From the NCBI GenBank assembly GCA_933228895.1, contig OW121856.1:23205805-23269804 (forward strand): a stretch of 64,000 nt of DNA, given 5' to 3'. The notes beneath the pieces are model-generated. The model was not told where the DNA came from. It made no database searches and worked only from the letters and a program-made list of their open reading frames with translations. Numbering within the stretch: position 1 is the stretch's first letter; each line of letters begins with the position of its first letter. Source of the stretch: Platycnemis pennipes (taxonomy: Eukaryota; Arthropoda; Insecta; Odonata; Platycnemididae). Shown here piece by piece: positions 26,210 through 36,941 of this stretch. The translations under genes and the position numbers were made by a program.

Positions 26210-26395
26210 TAGAACTCACCCCTTACTAAGTCACACGTGTGTGAACTTCACGCATTCAGGGAAGGCGTGCCATTTCCTTTACCTGGGTCACCTCCCACAC
26301 TGAGGATTTTTCGTTCTGAGGCATCTAAAGGCTTCACTTGGATTTGAACCTGGGACCTTTCAATCAGTATCCAAGTGCACTACCACCCCACCATG
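26210..26395 (-). repeat. tRNA-derived SINE (left arm)
   Basis: Reading the minus strand: GGGGTGGTAGTGCACTTGG (A-box region) is followed at about 35 bases by CCCAGGTTCAAATCC (B box, one change from consensus), then an unrelated body rich in TCAGTGTGGGAGGT. This is the classic head-plus-body layout of a tRNA-related SINE. The right-arm counterpart is at 57341-57530. Confidence 0.65.
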
Positions 26396-27264
26396 TTATT
26401 TCTCATTGAGTAAAATATCTCGCATGCATTGAAATAAATTAAATTCGATCACTATTAAACCCATAGCAATTTATAAGACCATACCCTGTTTATCTATAAT
26501 AGTCATTGATCTACCTCTAGCACAGAACAATGTCTGCATTCTAGCATTTCACCATTTTTTTTTCAATTTAACAGGAGAGAGAATTCATTAGTCATACACA
26601 GTCATCAGTTCTTTTATATTTTTCCTTTGAACTGAAGGCAAACATGTATTTTAAACAGGCTTATAGCTTAGACTATACATGGCAATTCAAAATTAAAATG
26701 AAGGCAATATAAATATATGCCGACTACCACCATTAAACCCCAGGACTTTGAAAAATTGAGTTTAGTTTTTTGAACCTACCAGTCAGCAAGAAACAAAGGA
26801 TGCTTTCAAACGTGAGGAGTGATGAGGGGGATGAAATGGGTGTACTCCAGAAGGATTGCTACCCATCTTCTCGGTACAAAATGCTTTTTTACATGGCCTC
26901 TGATAATAATTTCTTGTATTTTGAAAGATAAACAATGGTGTTGCTATAACCAAAATAATTTGTTGCAGCATCACATATTATGGATAAGAGTATTTTTATG
27001 TTGGACATATTATCATTGCAGTAGTTAATTATAGCTGATATATATTTAACCAATTTAAAAAATAATGGGAATTATCCTGCATGCTACCTAACTTTCCAAC
27101 TTTTATTTGAGAAATCAAAAATTACATTCCTCTACTATTAGTTTTACCATTTACAAAATCATCATGACCTTTGTGTAGTTCCAGCAGTAACCTGTTTTGG
27201 CTGTGCCAAAAAAATGTCCTGTCTTCCTTAACGTAATACCTGTGGAAAACTCGACAGGCAAAGT

Positions 27265-27345
27265 TGACACCTGAATAGCTTAATTGGCAAAAGGCCTTTC
27301 AGAAATCAAGGGATCTGGGTTGAAGTCCAGTCAAAGGGGATGATC
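27265..27345 (+). repeat. tRNA-like sequence / SINE head (left arm)
   Basis: GAATAGCTTAATTGGCAAAAGG resembles a tRNA D-arm with A box, and CTGGGTTGAAGTCCAG resembles a T-arm with B box about 40 bases later. The acceptor ends do not pair well, so this is a decayed tRNA pseudogene or a SINE head. It is also present in the right arm at 56394-56473. Confidence 0.5.
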
Positions 27346-28189
27346 TTTATTCTGTTGAATTGTCCTTTTTAAAATATTTGTAGCTTTGTATTAGCATTGA
27401 AAAAAAGCTATGGAGATCAAATTATGTTTAACCATTTAAATGAGTGAAATTGGTTATTGGTAAAAATGATATATTTATTCAATCTCTAACTAGGTATCAC
27501 AATTAGTGCTTAATTTATATTACAACCATCAATTGTTTAGATAATGCTAAAAATAGGGGGATGATTTCTTGGGCCAACCATTGTGATGAACGATCAATGA
27601 TGAAAGATAAGCCTTCATTAGATTCGTAATACATATTTATATATTTCATATTGGTACAATAGAACCTAATGTATTGTTAAAATTACAACAAATGCAATAT
27701 TTGTTAATAAATATTATTTCAAATATAAATGAGGTATTAGTCAATGTAGTTGTGGTCATTAATTTAAAAATTATAGGGTTCATTGCCAGAATCAAATATT
27801 TTTGGAGGGACTTCTTATAGGATGCTGAAGAGTAGGTATATTAGGATGGGAGGTGGGATTATAAAACGAAGGAAATCAGCATCACATGTTTAACGCATCT
27901 ATTTGGTCAATTGCAAATAAATGGCCTGTAACATGTTACATCATTGCTTTGTTACACATCTAAGATTCAAAACTTACTCAGACAGTTTGGAAGTACATTT
28001 CATATTTATATATAAATTTTTGCAAGAACTAGATGAGCTCATAAATCAATATCCCATAATATGTGTTAAACAATGCTTTTTAAATTTCTTAATTTCATTC
28101 ATTAAAAATAATACTTATTGCATAAGATTTTTTTAAATAACCTCTTTTTCAACTTCTTCCATTATCTTGCTAGTAATTCTTTTATTATC

Positions 28190-28363
28190 CAGTTTCAGTC
28201 CTAATGAATGTTTTGATGTACAATGCGTCCAAGTACATCATTCCACTACAACATCAGAAGTGTACCAGTGCCACCCTATCTCTATCATGGAGTGGACCAA
28301 ACTTGGATTTACCAGGCCTACATTTCCTCACTTTTAGTGAGCTGAATTCTTCACCATTAAAGG
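28190..28363 (+). other. Candidate coding exon, identity unknown (left arm)
   Basis: After an acceptor-like CCAGTTTCAG the sequence is open in two frames. One reads FDVQCVQVHHSTTTSEVYQC then HPISIMEWTKLGFTRPTFPH and ends in TAG. The other stays open to a donor-like AAG|GTAAAA at 28363. The right arm (about 55373-55547, minus) is almost identical over this block but differs by one base of length near the start, so only the first frame is open from the acceptor in both arms. I do not recognise the product, and an open frame this short can occur by chance. Confidence 0.3.
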
Positions 28364-28690
28364 TAAAATAGGTATAACATCATTTTAAATTTTGTACACA
28401 CAAAAAACACAATGTCTAAATATGAAATACAATGAAAAAATTAACTACGCATATCTAATTTTGATATGCAATAGAGTTCATTGGTTAAAATGCATTATCA
28501 ATAAAATTTTATAACATATATCCACACTATGGAATATCTATGATCCATTAACACATTCAACCCAGAATATTTCTAGTGTGCAATCATGAAAAACTGAAAG
28601 CTTTTTCTGCCACATTAATTTGGCCAGTCACTTGAATGTAATTATAAAATTAGTTAAAAATTGTATTGATTAACAAAACTCAATAATATA

Positions 28691-28833
28691 TTAAAGATGC
28701 GAGTTCGCGTCCTTCAGAGAGGTTTCCAGTGAGGTCATCAGAGAGTTCAATAACAGACGTGAATGTGCATCCTTCGGTATCCTGGCAACGCATCTCGGAC
28801 ACGCATTCGCATCTGTCGGGTTGAAGGTGTTAA
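28691..28833. repeat. Possible TTAA-flanked MITE (left arm)
   Basis: A GC-richer 135 bp block bounded by TTAA at 28691-28694 and 28830-28833. Inside, GATGCGAGTTCGCGTCC near the left end is an imperfect inverted repeat of GGACACGCATTCGCATC near the right end. It may be a decayed piggyBac-type element, but its outermost bases do not match each other, so the assignment is weak. It is present in the right arm at about 54900-55050. Confidence 0.3.
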
Positions 28834-29186
28834 GAGAATTGAATTTTTCTTTCCTAATTTTGGATGAATACAATAGCAATGACTCTTTGGGAAATATATA
28901 TAAAAACACCACAGATGAATTTGCAAACACATGGTAATTAAAATTAATTTTAGTATAAATTCTATTTTTAGTTTCGAACTCCAACAGTTTTTGTTTCATT
29001 CATGAGCAGTCAGCAATAATTTTCAATGCCATACAATTTTCTGTAGGACTTCTACTTGATGTCATTTTCTTAATTGAGAATTTAAAAACAATTTTCTTTT
29101 GATGGCATTCCTAAATACATTTTATTGAATTAATACTTCAGGAATATCAATTCTGACTTCTGATTATGATTTCAAAACTCTTTTAG

Positions 29187-29305
29187 GATGAAAATCATGG
29201 TGAAGGTACTTTGAAAAAATGCAGCGTTTTTTGGATGAAGAATGAAGAAAACTTTGAAGTAGAATGTGTTTTATGTATACAATCTTTAAACTGTTCACAT
29301 TGAAG
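29187..29305 (+). other. Candidate terminal coding exon, identity unknown (left arm)
   Basis: After an acceptor-like ACTCTTTTAG, 38 codons are open: DENHGEGTLKKCSVFWMKNE then ENFEVECVLCIQSLNCSH and TGA. The right-arm sequence (about 54435-54553, minus) appears identical. In phase it could follow the second frame of the 28190-28363 block across an 823 base intron. No family is recognised and there is no transcript evidence. Confidence 0.25.
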
Positions 29306-29484
29306 TGATGTGCTCATTGCCATGGCATTTATGGCTTGAGGCATATGTATCTGATTTTAAGCCTGCAGCATCACTGCAATTTAAGACAATATTCTTGATC
29401 ACCTTCTAATATGCTGCCAGAAACTGGTTTTGGGTGGTACTGCAGGGCAGATAGGACAAGTTTTAGTCCAGGTACTTGAGTTAG

Positions 29485-29502
29485 GGGGGGGGGGGGGGGG
29501 AA
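29485..29502 (+). repeat. Poly-G tract (left arm)
   Basis: A run of about 18 G in otherwise AT-rich DNA. The right-arm counterpart (54243-54254) is shorter and interrupted (C run followed by GCC), as expected for an unstable homopolymer. Confidence 0.9.
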
Positions 29503-30039
29503 TTATAAAGGGTAGTAGTGAATCATTCAGGTTAAATAAGAGAGAGGTAGTCATTAGCTTCTCGGGGGCTGATTCAGTGAGGGAGAATTTACAGTTCACA
29601 CTGCATACCTCGATTACACTGTGAATGTGTGAATGTGTGTATGACAGAATACTTGTATGAATGTGTTGGCATGTTGCTTGCTTAGTATTAGTAGATGCCA
29701 TAAAGTAGATTTTTACGTAGTTGGATTTTGTGTTTAGTGATCTGTAGTTGGTTGAGTAACTCTATGGGTGTAGACTAATTTGGTGTAGACTAATGAGTGA
29801 ATGATTTGATGAATGTGTGAATGATGTGATGAAAGTATGAAAGTTGTATGGTGGTTTTGAATGAGATATACATACACACCATACAGATTTACACAGACAC
29901 AAATTAGAAGAGTTTATTTTGATAGGAGAGCTTAGAGTGTAGGTCTAGTTTGTGTGCAGGAAGGGAAATCTTAATAAAGACAATATGTAATGTATATTTT
30001 CTGTTGAAATAGATGACATTTCGAATGAGAAATAGATGA

Positions 30040-30300
30040 AAATATTACAGGTAGCTCATGTGCAGTAGGACTATGGGATCAAGGTTGTGGTAACCAGCCC
30101 CTTCGGCGGTCCCTCCTAATGCACGCTACCTTCTGGTGGAAGATCTCTGGTTAAGAATTTTAAATATGGGATCAGATGTCTTTTGTAATACATTTGTGAT
30201 ATTTAAGGCGGCCTGTGGAGGTTTTTACGGGTTTCCCTTCACTTCGGGCAAATGCCAGGCCAAAGCCACTCCCGTACAAAAAACTTAGAGAATAAATGCT
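30040..30300. repeat. GC-richer block of unknown type (left arm)
   Basis: Two GC-rich patches, around 30090-30150 (CCCCTTCGGCGGTCCCTCC) and 30208-30285 (CACTTCGGGCAAATGCCAGG), stand out from the flanks and are retained in the right arm at about 53475-53660. The look is that of an old SINE or transposon fragment. No promoter boxes or frame are recognised. Confidence 0.3.
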
Positions 30301-30812
30301 TTTGAACTGAAATTAATATGTTTTAATTAACTAATAGAGTAAAACGTCTACTTTACCAACCTCTGTTTACCAAACAATTCCCTAAACAGGCCAAGTTTTC
30401 TCTTCTTGACTCTCACTTGTGCATAGAGTATGAATAAAATAATGCACCCTTACCTCCTTACTCTCCTTGTACCTAACAATAAGTAATGCATATCCATGGT
30501 TGACAAATTCAATAAATATAGCAGATACACTATATCCACTCATAAAAAGTAGCTGTCAATTACTTCTTATTACGACTTTCAAAGTACATAGTACTTTATA
30601 ATGTCTTAAACTAAACACTTTAAGGTGGGCAGTATACTTTTAAGATTGAAAAACTTTATTTTCATGTAAGTTTTACAGAGTCAATTACATATTAAATATT
30701 TCAATTTTTTGTTTCCCAAAAGAACCTTTGTTAGCCTGAAAAATTACTAAGGAGCTTCTGATATAACCAACTTCTCATCCGATAATATTCATGAAAATCA
30801 ATCATTACACTT

Positions 30813-30883
30813 CTGGTAAAGTAATTTTTGGCAATAAATCATTACACTTCTGGTAAAGTATTACCAGAAGTGTAATTATTTAT
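30813..30883. repeat. Hairpin with repeated arm (left arm)
   Basis: ATTACACTTCTGGTAAAGTA occurs twice in a row (about 30804 and 30841). The second copy is followed directly by its complement TTACCAGAAGTGTAAT, giving a near-perfect stem. The right arm has the same structure at 52862-52940 with small differences. Confidence 0.65.
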
Positions 30884-31203
30884 TGACAAAAATCAATATA
30901 ATGGAAGGGAACAGAATCTATGATTAATAAATTAATAATTTGTAAAAAATATGGCATGGTTAGTGGTGAGAACCAGAGGAAGAGGTTAAAAAAGTAATAT
31001 GAAAAACATATCTTGGAGAAAGATGGGTAAGCTGGTAAAGAATGAGTGGCATTGTTTTGGTACCCGCCCCCCCTCCCCCTCATTGGACATTACACCTCAG
31101 CGGACTAATTACCCTCTGGACTTAGCCGACGGACTTGCACGACTGGCGTAGCTAACGACAGGTAGAGCCAACAACGCCAACAATGCCTACGATTCCAAAG
31201 TGT

Positions 31204-32179
31204 GTCGATTCCGGATTGCAGCGTTCTAACAAAGCATGCCGCCATATCACGCCGCCTTCTACATCTTCGGGGTTGCCCTTACTTATATAGCCCCCAGCCT
31301 GCGGAGGAAGTCCAGAAGTTTGGCCATCGTATAAGCTGGTATTTGGTGCTCTTTCGCCGGAGTCAAAATAAAAGTTCCTGATGCTCCAATGATAAACTTC
31401 CACCTAGCCCTCTTCACCCATACCATTTTCCCTCCCCTCAAATTGTACCTATCGACATTTTCCACGTTCAACCCTAATCCACTTTGACCTTGCCGAAAAT
31501 ACCCCCTCCTTATGCCAGAAAATACCTCCCCTCTCGCGCCATTTATTCGAGTCGAGACGGCAATGAGTTCACTTCTTGGCGACGTCTGTGATCTCGAGTA
31601 AGTTTTGTCGGAGACTTTGTGATTCTCGAGAGTCTCCTAAGGGCCATGGTCTTAGTGCAAGTTATTAGGGTTTCCCTTAATTGGGAAGAGTATTTCAATT
31701 TGCTGGTTTGTACTTGCTTTGTCTATTGATGCTGAAATACCGTGTTTGTTATAGTTAGATTCTCATACTTTTGTTTTTTGTTCTACATATATTTGACCTC
31801 ATCTTTTTCACCCGTGTTAGGTTCACCCGTCGATTCCGGATTGCAGCGTTCCAACAAAGCATGCCGCCATATCACGCCGCCTCCCACATCTTTAGGTACT
31901 TATATAGCCCCCAGACTGTGGAGGAAGTCCAGAAGTTTGACATCGTATAAGCTGGTATTTGGTGCTCTTTCGCCGGAGTCAAAAAAAAGAGTTCCTGATG
32001 CTCCAATGATAAACATCCACCTAGCCCTCTTCACCCATACCATTTTCCCTCCCCTCAAATTGTACCTATCGACATTTTCCACGTTCAACCCTAATCCACT
32101 TTGACCTTGCCGAAAATACCCCCTCCTTATGCCAGAAAATACCTCCCCTCTCGCGCCATTTATTCGAGTCGAGACGGCA
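31204..32179 (-). mobile_element. LTR-like direct repeats around a 266-bp core (TRIM-like; left arm)
   Basis: Two ~355 bp direct repeats (31204-31562 and 31829-32179) share GATTCCGGATTGCAGCGTT at one end and TCGAGTCGAGACGGCA at the other, with CTATATAAGT inside when read on the minus strand. They enclose 266 unrelated bases (31563-31828). The right arm has one repeat only (52192-52542), resembling the second left copy inside but keeping both outer flanks. This is what an LTR element and its solo LTR would look like. A simple tandem duplication is the alternative. There is no coding capacity, and the TG/CA termini are imperfect, so orientation is uncertain. Confidence 0.5.
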
Positions 32180-32570
32180 TGCAACGCATGATAAATCTTC
32201 AGAGAAATAAATCTACTCGACAGTTTATGAGTTTGCATTTGAAAATTGAAACTTTTCCAGAGAAAAATATATATTTCAGGAGCTATCAGAACAGATTCCG
32301 AGAAAAAAAAAGCTATGAAAGTAAATGGCTTTCTTTTGAGTTTTCTTCTTTATCCTAAATATGAATTATTTAGCTATCAAAATATCTCTATTGCAGTAGT
32401 TTGTTTGAATTGAACACTGCAGTATAACAATATTGTGTGATGCCGTTAGAGGATTAATAAAAATCCGGTATTGTGACAGAGGCAGGTGAGGTATAATGGA
32501 AATAATGCATGTAGGCAGTGAAAGTAGATGGCACTTTTTCCACAAGTTTTAATGGGTGTATGATGTGTTC

Positions 32571-32625
32571 CAACCGTTAGGTCATCAATCAGGTACACCA
32601 TGTACCTGATGATGACCTAACGATT
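32571..32625. repeat. Hairpin (left arm)
   Basis: CGTTAGGTCATCAATCAGG is followed by a short loop and the complementary CCTGATGATGACCTAACG, with a small internal bulge. It is also present in the right arm at about 51744-51800. It is probably a foldback repeat. No transcript context is known. Confidence 0.65.
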
Positions 32626-33851
32626 GAAGCCTTGGTACCAAATTTAAACCTTGTGGGTAAAGTACCATCTTTTTTCATTATCAATGATGAAAATTATATT
32701 TATTATTGTTGTTGATAGCAGACAGCATGGCCAGGCAATGCACAGTAAAGAATAACCGGGTCGAAACGTGGAAAGTGATTTTAAAAGATGATTGCATATG
32801 ATATCGCAGCAGAGGAAAACTTCATCAATATCTACAATTTTTTGAGAAATGAAATTGCTCAGCGTCACATTTGAACTTGCGTAGTTTGAATTTTTTGAGT
32901 GACATAAGTCTTGCAAAAAACCTAATGATCTCTAGAAATTTCCAAACCAGCTATTCCCAGAGCTGAGTCACTTACTCCACATGTTCATAGGAGTTTTTTT
33001 TGCAGAATGTTTTGTATCCAACCCCAAGGTGCAACTAAATACATTCATAAGGATGATGACTGTAAGTAGTTTTGGGCTGTCCAGAAAAGGAATATACATT
33101 GTATCTCAGTTGAAATGTATAACAATTTTAAGATACCCGATTCCATAATCAGTAGTTTTGTTCATCACACTGTTTCAGAATATCTGTAAATTATTATTTA
33201 TGGTGTAATAATTTAGATGTACATTTTCCTATTTATAGAGATATGAGGATAAATGTAAAGCCAATGAAATAGCACCAAACTCTACCCATGATAATCTTTA
33301 CATTTAAGGGACATCTTTATGAAACATCTCCATGACATTGCAGAAAGAAACTTGGTAACCTTGTTTATTGAAGTATTTAGTTTTAATGGAGCCACCCACG
33401 TTGGGAATCTATGCATAAAAAAGTTAAATCTATTGCAATTCAATCATTAATTATCAATAAAATATTTCTGCACCTCTGGATTGAACATAAAGCAATTTCA
33501 GTGAAATGGTATGTTTCAAGCATAAATTACATTGCCATGAAAAGCTACCTTCACGTCTTAATCTTTTTTCCCCAAGCCCCTTTAAGTAAGACAATGCAAA
33601 AACTGCCAAGACCCTTTCTGTGAAAGTCGTAAGATTTCATATTTAGATATACCATACTATACACCATCATCTTATCTTACACCATCATCATATCATATAT
33701 AATACAGGTTATTGAAGCACTTAATTAAAATACATGAATTATGAATTTTCTCAATGCTGATGTTATCTTTCAATTTTTATAAGGATAAAAAAATCATTTT
33801 TGCTGTATCTGATTTGAAGGAAATCTAATATTACAAATATGTAATGTAGGT

Positions 33852-33908
33852 GGGCTGATATATCGGCCCTTGGCAGTTTTTGCACAACTATATAGGGCCG
33901 ATATATCT
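33852..33908. repeat. Inverted repeat around 26-bp loop (left arm)
   Basis: GATATATCGGCCCT and its complement AGGGCCGATATATC face each other across a short loop. The same pair is found in the right arm at about 50494-50551. Confidence 0.7.
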
Positions 33909-34269
33909 GTACCCTATGCCAGCAAAAGTTTTAGTTACTGTTAGTTGGCCAAATGTGACTGAAACGATGGAGGTATTTCTCATAACTTGGATGACAGGTG
34001 GCCAATAAAAGCAATTCAATGAGAAGTTTATGATTAATATGCTCCAAAAATATGACAGGAATACGAATCTGTTTTTTATCTTCAGATAATTAACAATAAG
34101 TAGTGACATGAAATTTTCGCGAAACGTTTTTGCGACAGGATTCACGAAATAAGCGACTTCAGGGTTTAATCACGAAATTAACCGTGTCTTCTTTGAAACG
34201 CGATTTTTTTAACGAAATTTGAGATATTTTGCAAATGCCGAATTTTTGTAGCATGAAATATTTTCTTTA

Positions 34270-34990
34270 GTGATGGCCGGTTCGGATCTTTCATTTTTCT
34301 CGGTTCCGGATTCGGATCCAAAGACACGGAGTAAAATCGGATCCGGATCGTAGATTTTAAATTTTCGCGGCTTAGCGATCAAAGTGCCCCGTGAATGGAA
34401 TGTAGGTGCGGTAGAAATTGACAAGAAGAGGATGTGTAACTAAGGTCACGTAATTAGATGAAAACGTTCCCGTGCAACAGAAGCAAAATAAAGAAATTAG
34501 ACTTTTTGCCCCCATTACCCCGGTATCGCGGGAAAAAAACCGTATGATGCCACGCGGGTAGCCTACATTCGCGGGGATCAGGCGTACAACGAGAGCTAGT
34601 GTACTGTGCGAAGTTCGATCCCAATCGCAGTTTAATGTTTTCTTTCAGTCACTGCATCGAAAATGTTATCATATTCAATTTCAAACCATTACATCTGAAT
34701 ACTCACTTTATTATACTTTGTTGTTTAAATTAGATTTACAAATGTACCACTCATAAATTAAGGATGGTCGGGTCGGATCCAAAGATCCACGGGTCTTTCA
34801 TTTCATTCGCTACTGAAATCATATCCAGGGACAGTAAAAATTCAGATCCGGATCGGAGATTTTAACATCTCGCGGCCTCGTGATCGATGCGCCTCGCGAA
34901 TGAAATGTACGTATGGTAGATACCAACAAGGAGAGGTTAAGTAACTCGGGTCACGAAATGAGAAGAAGATTTTTCCCGTGCCACAAACGA
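34270..34990 (+). repeat. Two diverged direct copies of a dispersed repeat
   Basis: 34270-34495 and 34762-34990 share GGATCCGGATCG/GATCCGGATCGGAGATTTTA, TCGCGGC, a GAATG(G/A)AATGTA motif and CCCGTGC in the same order. The first copy lies inside the left arm and is therefore also found inverted at 49900-50130. The second lies just outside the arm, in the spacer. The repeat family is unknown. Confidence 0.55.
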
Positions 34991-36074
34991 GGAAAACAAA
35001 ATAAAAAATACTCGTCTTGACCTTTTTCTCCATAAATTCTCCGCGTGTGCGAGAAAAAAATTAAAGCCGTGCTGTATTCCTAGTGTAATGCTAGTAGCCA
35101 GAACCTTTCAATGCGGCACCAAATGATGGTACCTTTGCCGGTGTCGGAATATGTTTTTTTCCCTAATTCTATTTAGTTTGCCTAATGTAAGCATAACATA
35201 CATATAAATTGCGTGTACTTGCCTTTTTTCATCTCTTTTAAAAAATTTTTGTTTATGACATTCAGGAATGTCATCCGCTCCTGGCGAAGTTTCCTGACTT
35301 AGGCAACCCGCACAACTGATGCGGTGATTCCTTTCTTTTGCGAAGTTTTAGTGGAAAACTTCAAATTACTGTCTTGTTTAAGATCAGTAAGAGGTAAATG
35401 GTTGCGTTTATCTAAGCAAAGAAGTTTTCACACAGGTTTATAAAATTTAAATACAGATGTCTGCTTATATTTTAAATTTTTATTTTTGCTCTGTTAGAAT
35501 GCACATAATTTGTACTTATCTTATTCGCATTTTTTTGCTGTAAATATTTCGGATTTGAGTTGAGTTATATGAAGATGAAATGTGTTCTCTATTCGTAATG
35601 GTTTAATGAATTTTACTTAGTAGTGTTTTAAATTTTCCTTCTCCTTGTAGTCCTTAAATTTTCCTTCCCTAATGTAAAAGAAAAAAACCCATATCTCTAG
35701 GCGCTGCAAAGATTTTGCCTCCATGAAAGCCACTAACAACTATAAAATTATATCGATCGTAGGTCAGGCAGCAGCACTATCACTAGAGTTATACGCGCCA
35801 GCCTAACTGCATATACTCTCTGGTTCCTATTTACTATAATATAATTAGCGATCACGCCAAATTACTTTGGAATCCCATGATATCACTCGTCCGCTGGGTG
35901 TCGCCCGCTCGAAGCATGCCTGAGAATTCGTCATGGCAGACATTCTGCCGTTGTCCCTATGAAAAACCCACATATATAACCACGAATATTATATTATATT
36001 GTGGTATTCCTTGTATATAACATTAGCCTCCTTGGAAAAACCCGTCCTCGGTAAAAATGTTTATGAGCCGCTTA
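34695..36074. other. Single-copy spacer DNA left of the NUMT
   Basis: Nuclear-type sequence present only on the left side of the mitochondrial insert. Apart from the diverged repeat copy at 34762-34990 I see no gene or known element. Confidence 0.5.
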
Positions 36075-36538
36075 GTGCCTCGGTCTATTGTACCCTTTCT
36101 GTTGTCCTATCCCCTGCCTCTCCCCCCTTCGGGTCTCACTTGTCGCTTCCTTTTCCCCAACCCCTGCCAAGCCACCACTTTCTTTCTCCTCCTCTAGTGG
36201 TTCCTTTTCTAACCCCTGACCATCCAAATTCCTGTTCCTTCTATCTCTTTTCCTCAATTTAATTGTCCACTTCCTTTTTTTACCCATTTACAACACACAG
36301 TTCTCTGAATTTTAAGCTCGCGTATACATTTGAGAAATACGGAACTGTAACGAACTCAGGGAGCTACGGTGACTTACTAGCGATTTTAAACATTGGAAAA
36401 ATAATTGCATTACTTACAATAATAATAAATCAATCCTATTGGATAAACTGAATTTACCATAGTATGCAAAAATGCTCGATGCAGTACAGTATTCTTCCAA
36501 ATCGGGCTCAATAGAAAGGGTACAATAGACCGAGGCAC
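36075..36538. repeat. 464-bp segment bounded by 30-bp inverted repeats next to the NUMT
   Basis: GTGCCTCGGTCTATTGTACC at 36075 continues to 36104. Its complement, with one mismatch, lies at 36509-36538. Between them is a strongly pyrimidine-rich stretch (about 36105-36290) and AT-rich DNA. The right inverted repeat ends exactly where mitochondrial sequence begins. It may be a small TIR element or a fold-back generated at the breakpoint. Confidence 0.6.
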
Positions 36539-36659
36539 AAACAAAATAACAACATCAAAATAACGACAAAGAAAATAAAAAATATTAAATAAGTTTTAAT
36601 TAAATTAAATTGAAAAAGCTGATTATATAATGAACTACTTTTTAAAAAATTAAAAATAC
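36538..36659 (-). pseudogene. ND5: Duplicated ND5 3'-end fragment
   Basis: Nearly identical to 36937-37058, the last ~40 codons of ND5 with a few bases of trnF. Here it is detached and joined to about 18 bases, possibly the tail of trnR, followed by trnN. The 399 base offset means the NUMT edge carries a tandem-duplication or rejoining scar. Confidence 0.85.
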
Positions 36660-36677
36660 AATAGTTACCTTCATTTA

Positions 36678-36743
36678 TTAATTGAAGCCAAATAGAGGCA
36701 TATCACTGTTAATGGTAACACTGAATCATAGATTCCAATTAAA
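36678..36743 (+). tRNA. trnN: tRNA-Asn (GUU), NUMT copy
   Basis: Acceptor TTAATTG pairs with CAATTAA. The D-arm is GCC/GGC and the anticodon loop CTGTTAATG carries GTT. It sits in the usual N-S1-E-F cluster upstream of the ND5 3' end. Confidence 0.85.
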
Positions 36744-36812
36744 AGAATAGGTTAGACACAAGAGTAAGCTGCTAACTTGGCTCTTTAGCGGTTTAATTCC
36801 GTTAATATTCTT
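36744..36812 (+). tRNA. trnS1: tRNA-Ser (AGN, GCU), NUMT copy
   Basis: Acceptor AGAATA pairs with TATTCT and the anticodon loop is CTGCTAA (GCT). As usual for metazoan trnS1, the D-arm is not a proper stem. It abuts trnN and trnE. Confidence 0.8.
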
Positions 36813-36876
36813 GTTTATATAGTTTATAAAAACATTACATTTTCATTGTAAAAATAAAAGATTACTTTTTATAAAT
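36813..36876 (+). tRNA. trnE: tRNA-Glu (UUC), NUMT copy
   Basis: Acceptor GTTTATA/TATAAAT, anticodon stem TTACA/TGTAA and loop TTTTCAT with anticodon TTC. It abuts trnF on the opposite strand. Confidence 0.85.
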
Positions 36877-36941
36877 GCTTTAAGACAAAATTGTCATCAC
36901 TACAGCTTCAATGTAAGACTTTAAAATTAAGCTATTAAAAC
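36877..36941 (-). tRNA. trnF: tRNA-Phe (GAA), NUMT copy
   Basis: On the minus strand acceptor GTTTTAA pairs with TTAAAGC. Anticodon stem TTACA/TGTAG encloses loop TTGAAGC with anticodon GAA. It directly follows the ND5 3' end, whose stop is probably completed from a single T. Confidence 0.85.

Larger units (their letters stand above)
19817..34694 (+). repeat. Left arm of giant inverted repeat
   Basis: The reverse complement of this 14.9 kb stretch reappears at 49708-64000. Both ends can be placed: 19817-19860 is the complement of the last bases of the window, and 34682-34694 (CAAACCATTACAT) is the complement of 49708-49720. Between them the match is collinear through retrotransposon, SINEs, minisatellite, hairpins and an LTR-like element. 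The arms differ by scattered substitutions, a 43 bp palindrome loss, a 15-bp-repeat copy difference and a ~620 bp gain or loss. No functional gene is evident in the arm. Confidence 0.95.

Noticed and set aside
25785..26219. Long charged frame (RREKN repeats) and leucine/serine-rich frame on the other strand
   Set aside because: Both are forced by a 15 bp minisatellite whose length is divisible by three; only weak splice context supports coding.
26210..26395. Functional nuclear tRNA gene
   Set aside because: A and B boxes are present but no complete cloverleaf with pairing acceptor ends; a long unrelated body follows, as in SINEs.
34209..34424. 71-codon frame conserved perfectly in both arms
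   Set aside because: Perfect conservation is expected because that part of the arms is identical at DNA level; a diverged DNA copy at 34762-34990 does not keep the frame.
35999..36287. Proline/serine-rich frame and lysine/arginine-rich frame on opposite strands
   Set aside because: They mirror a polypyrimidine tract and have no conserved feature.
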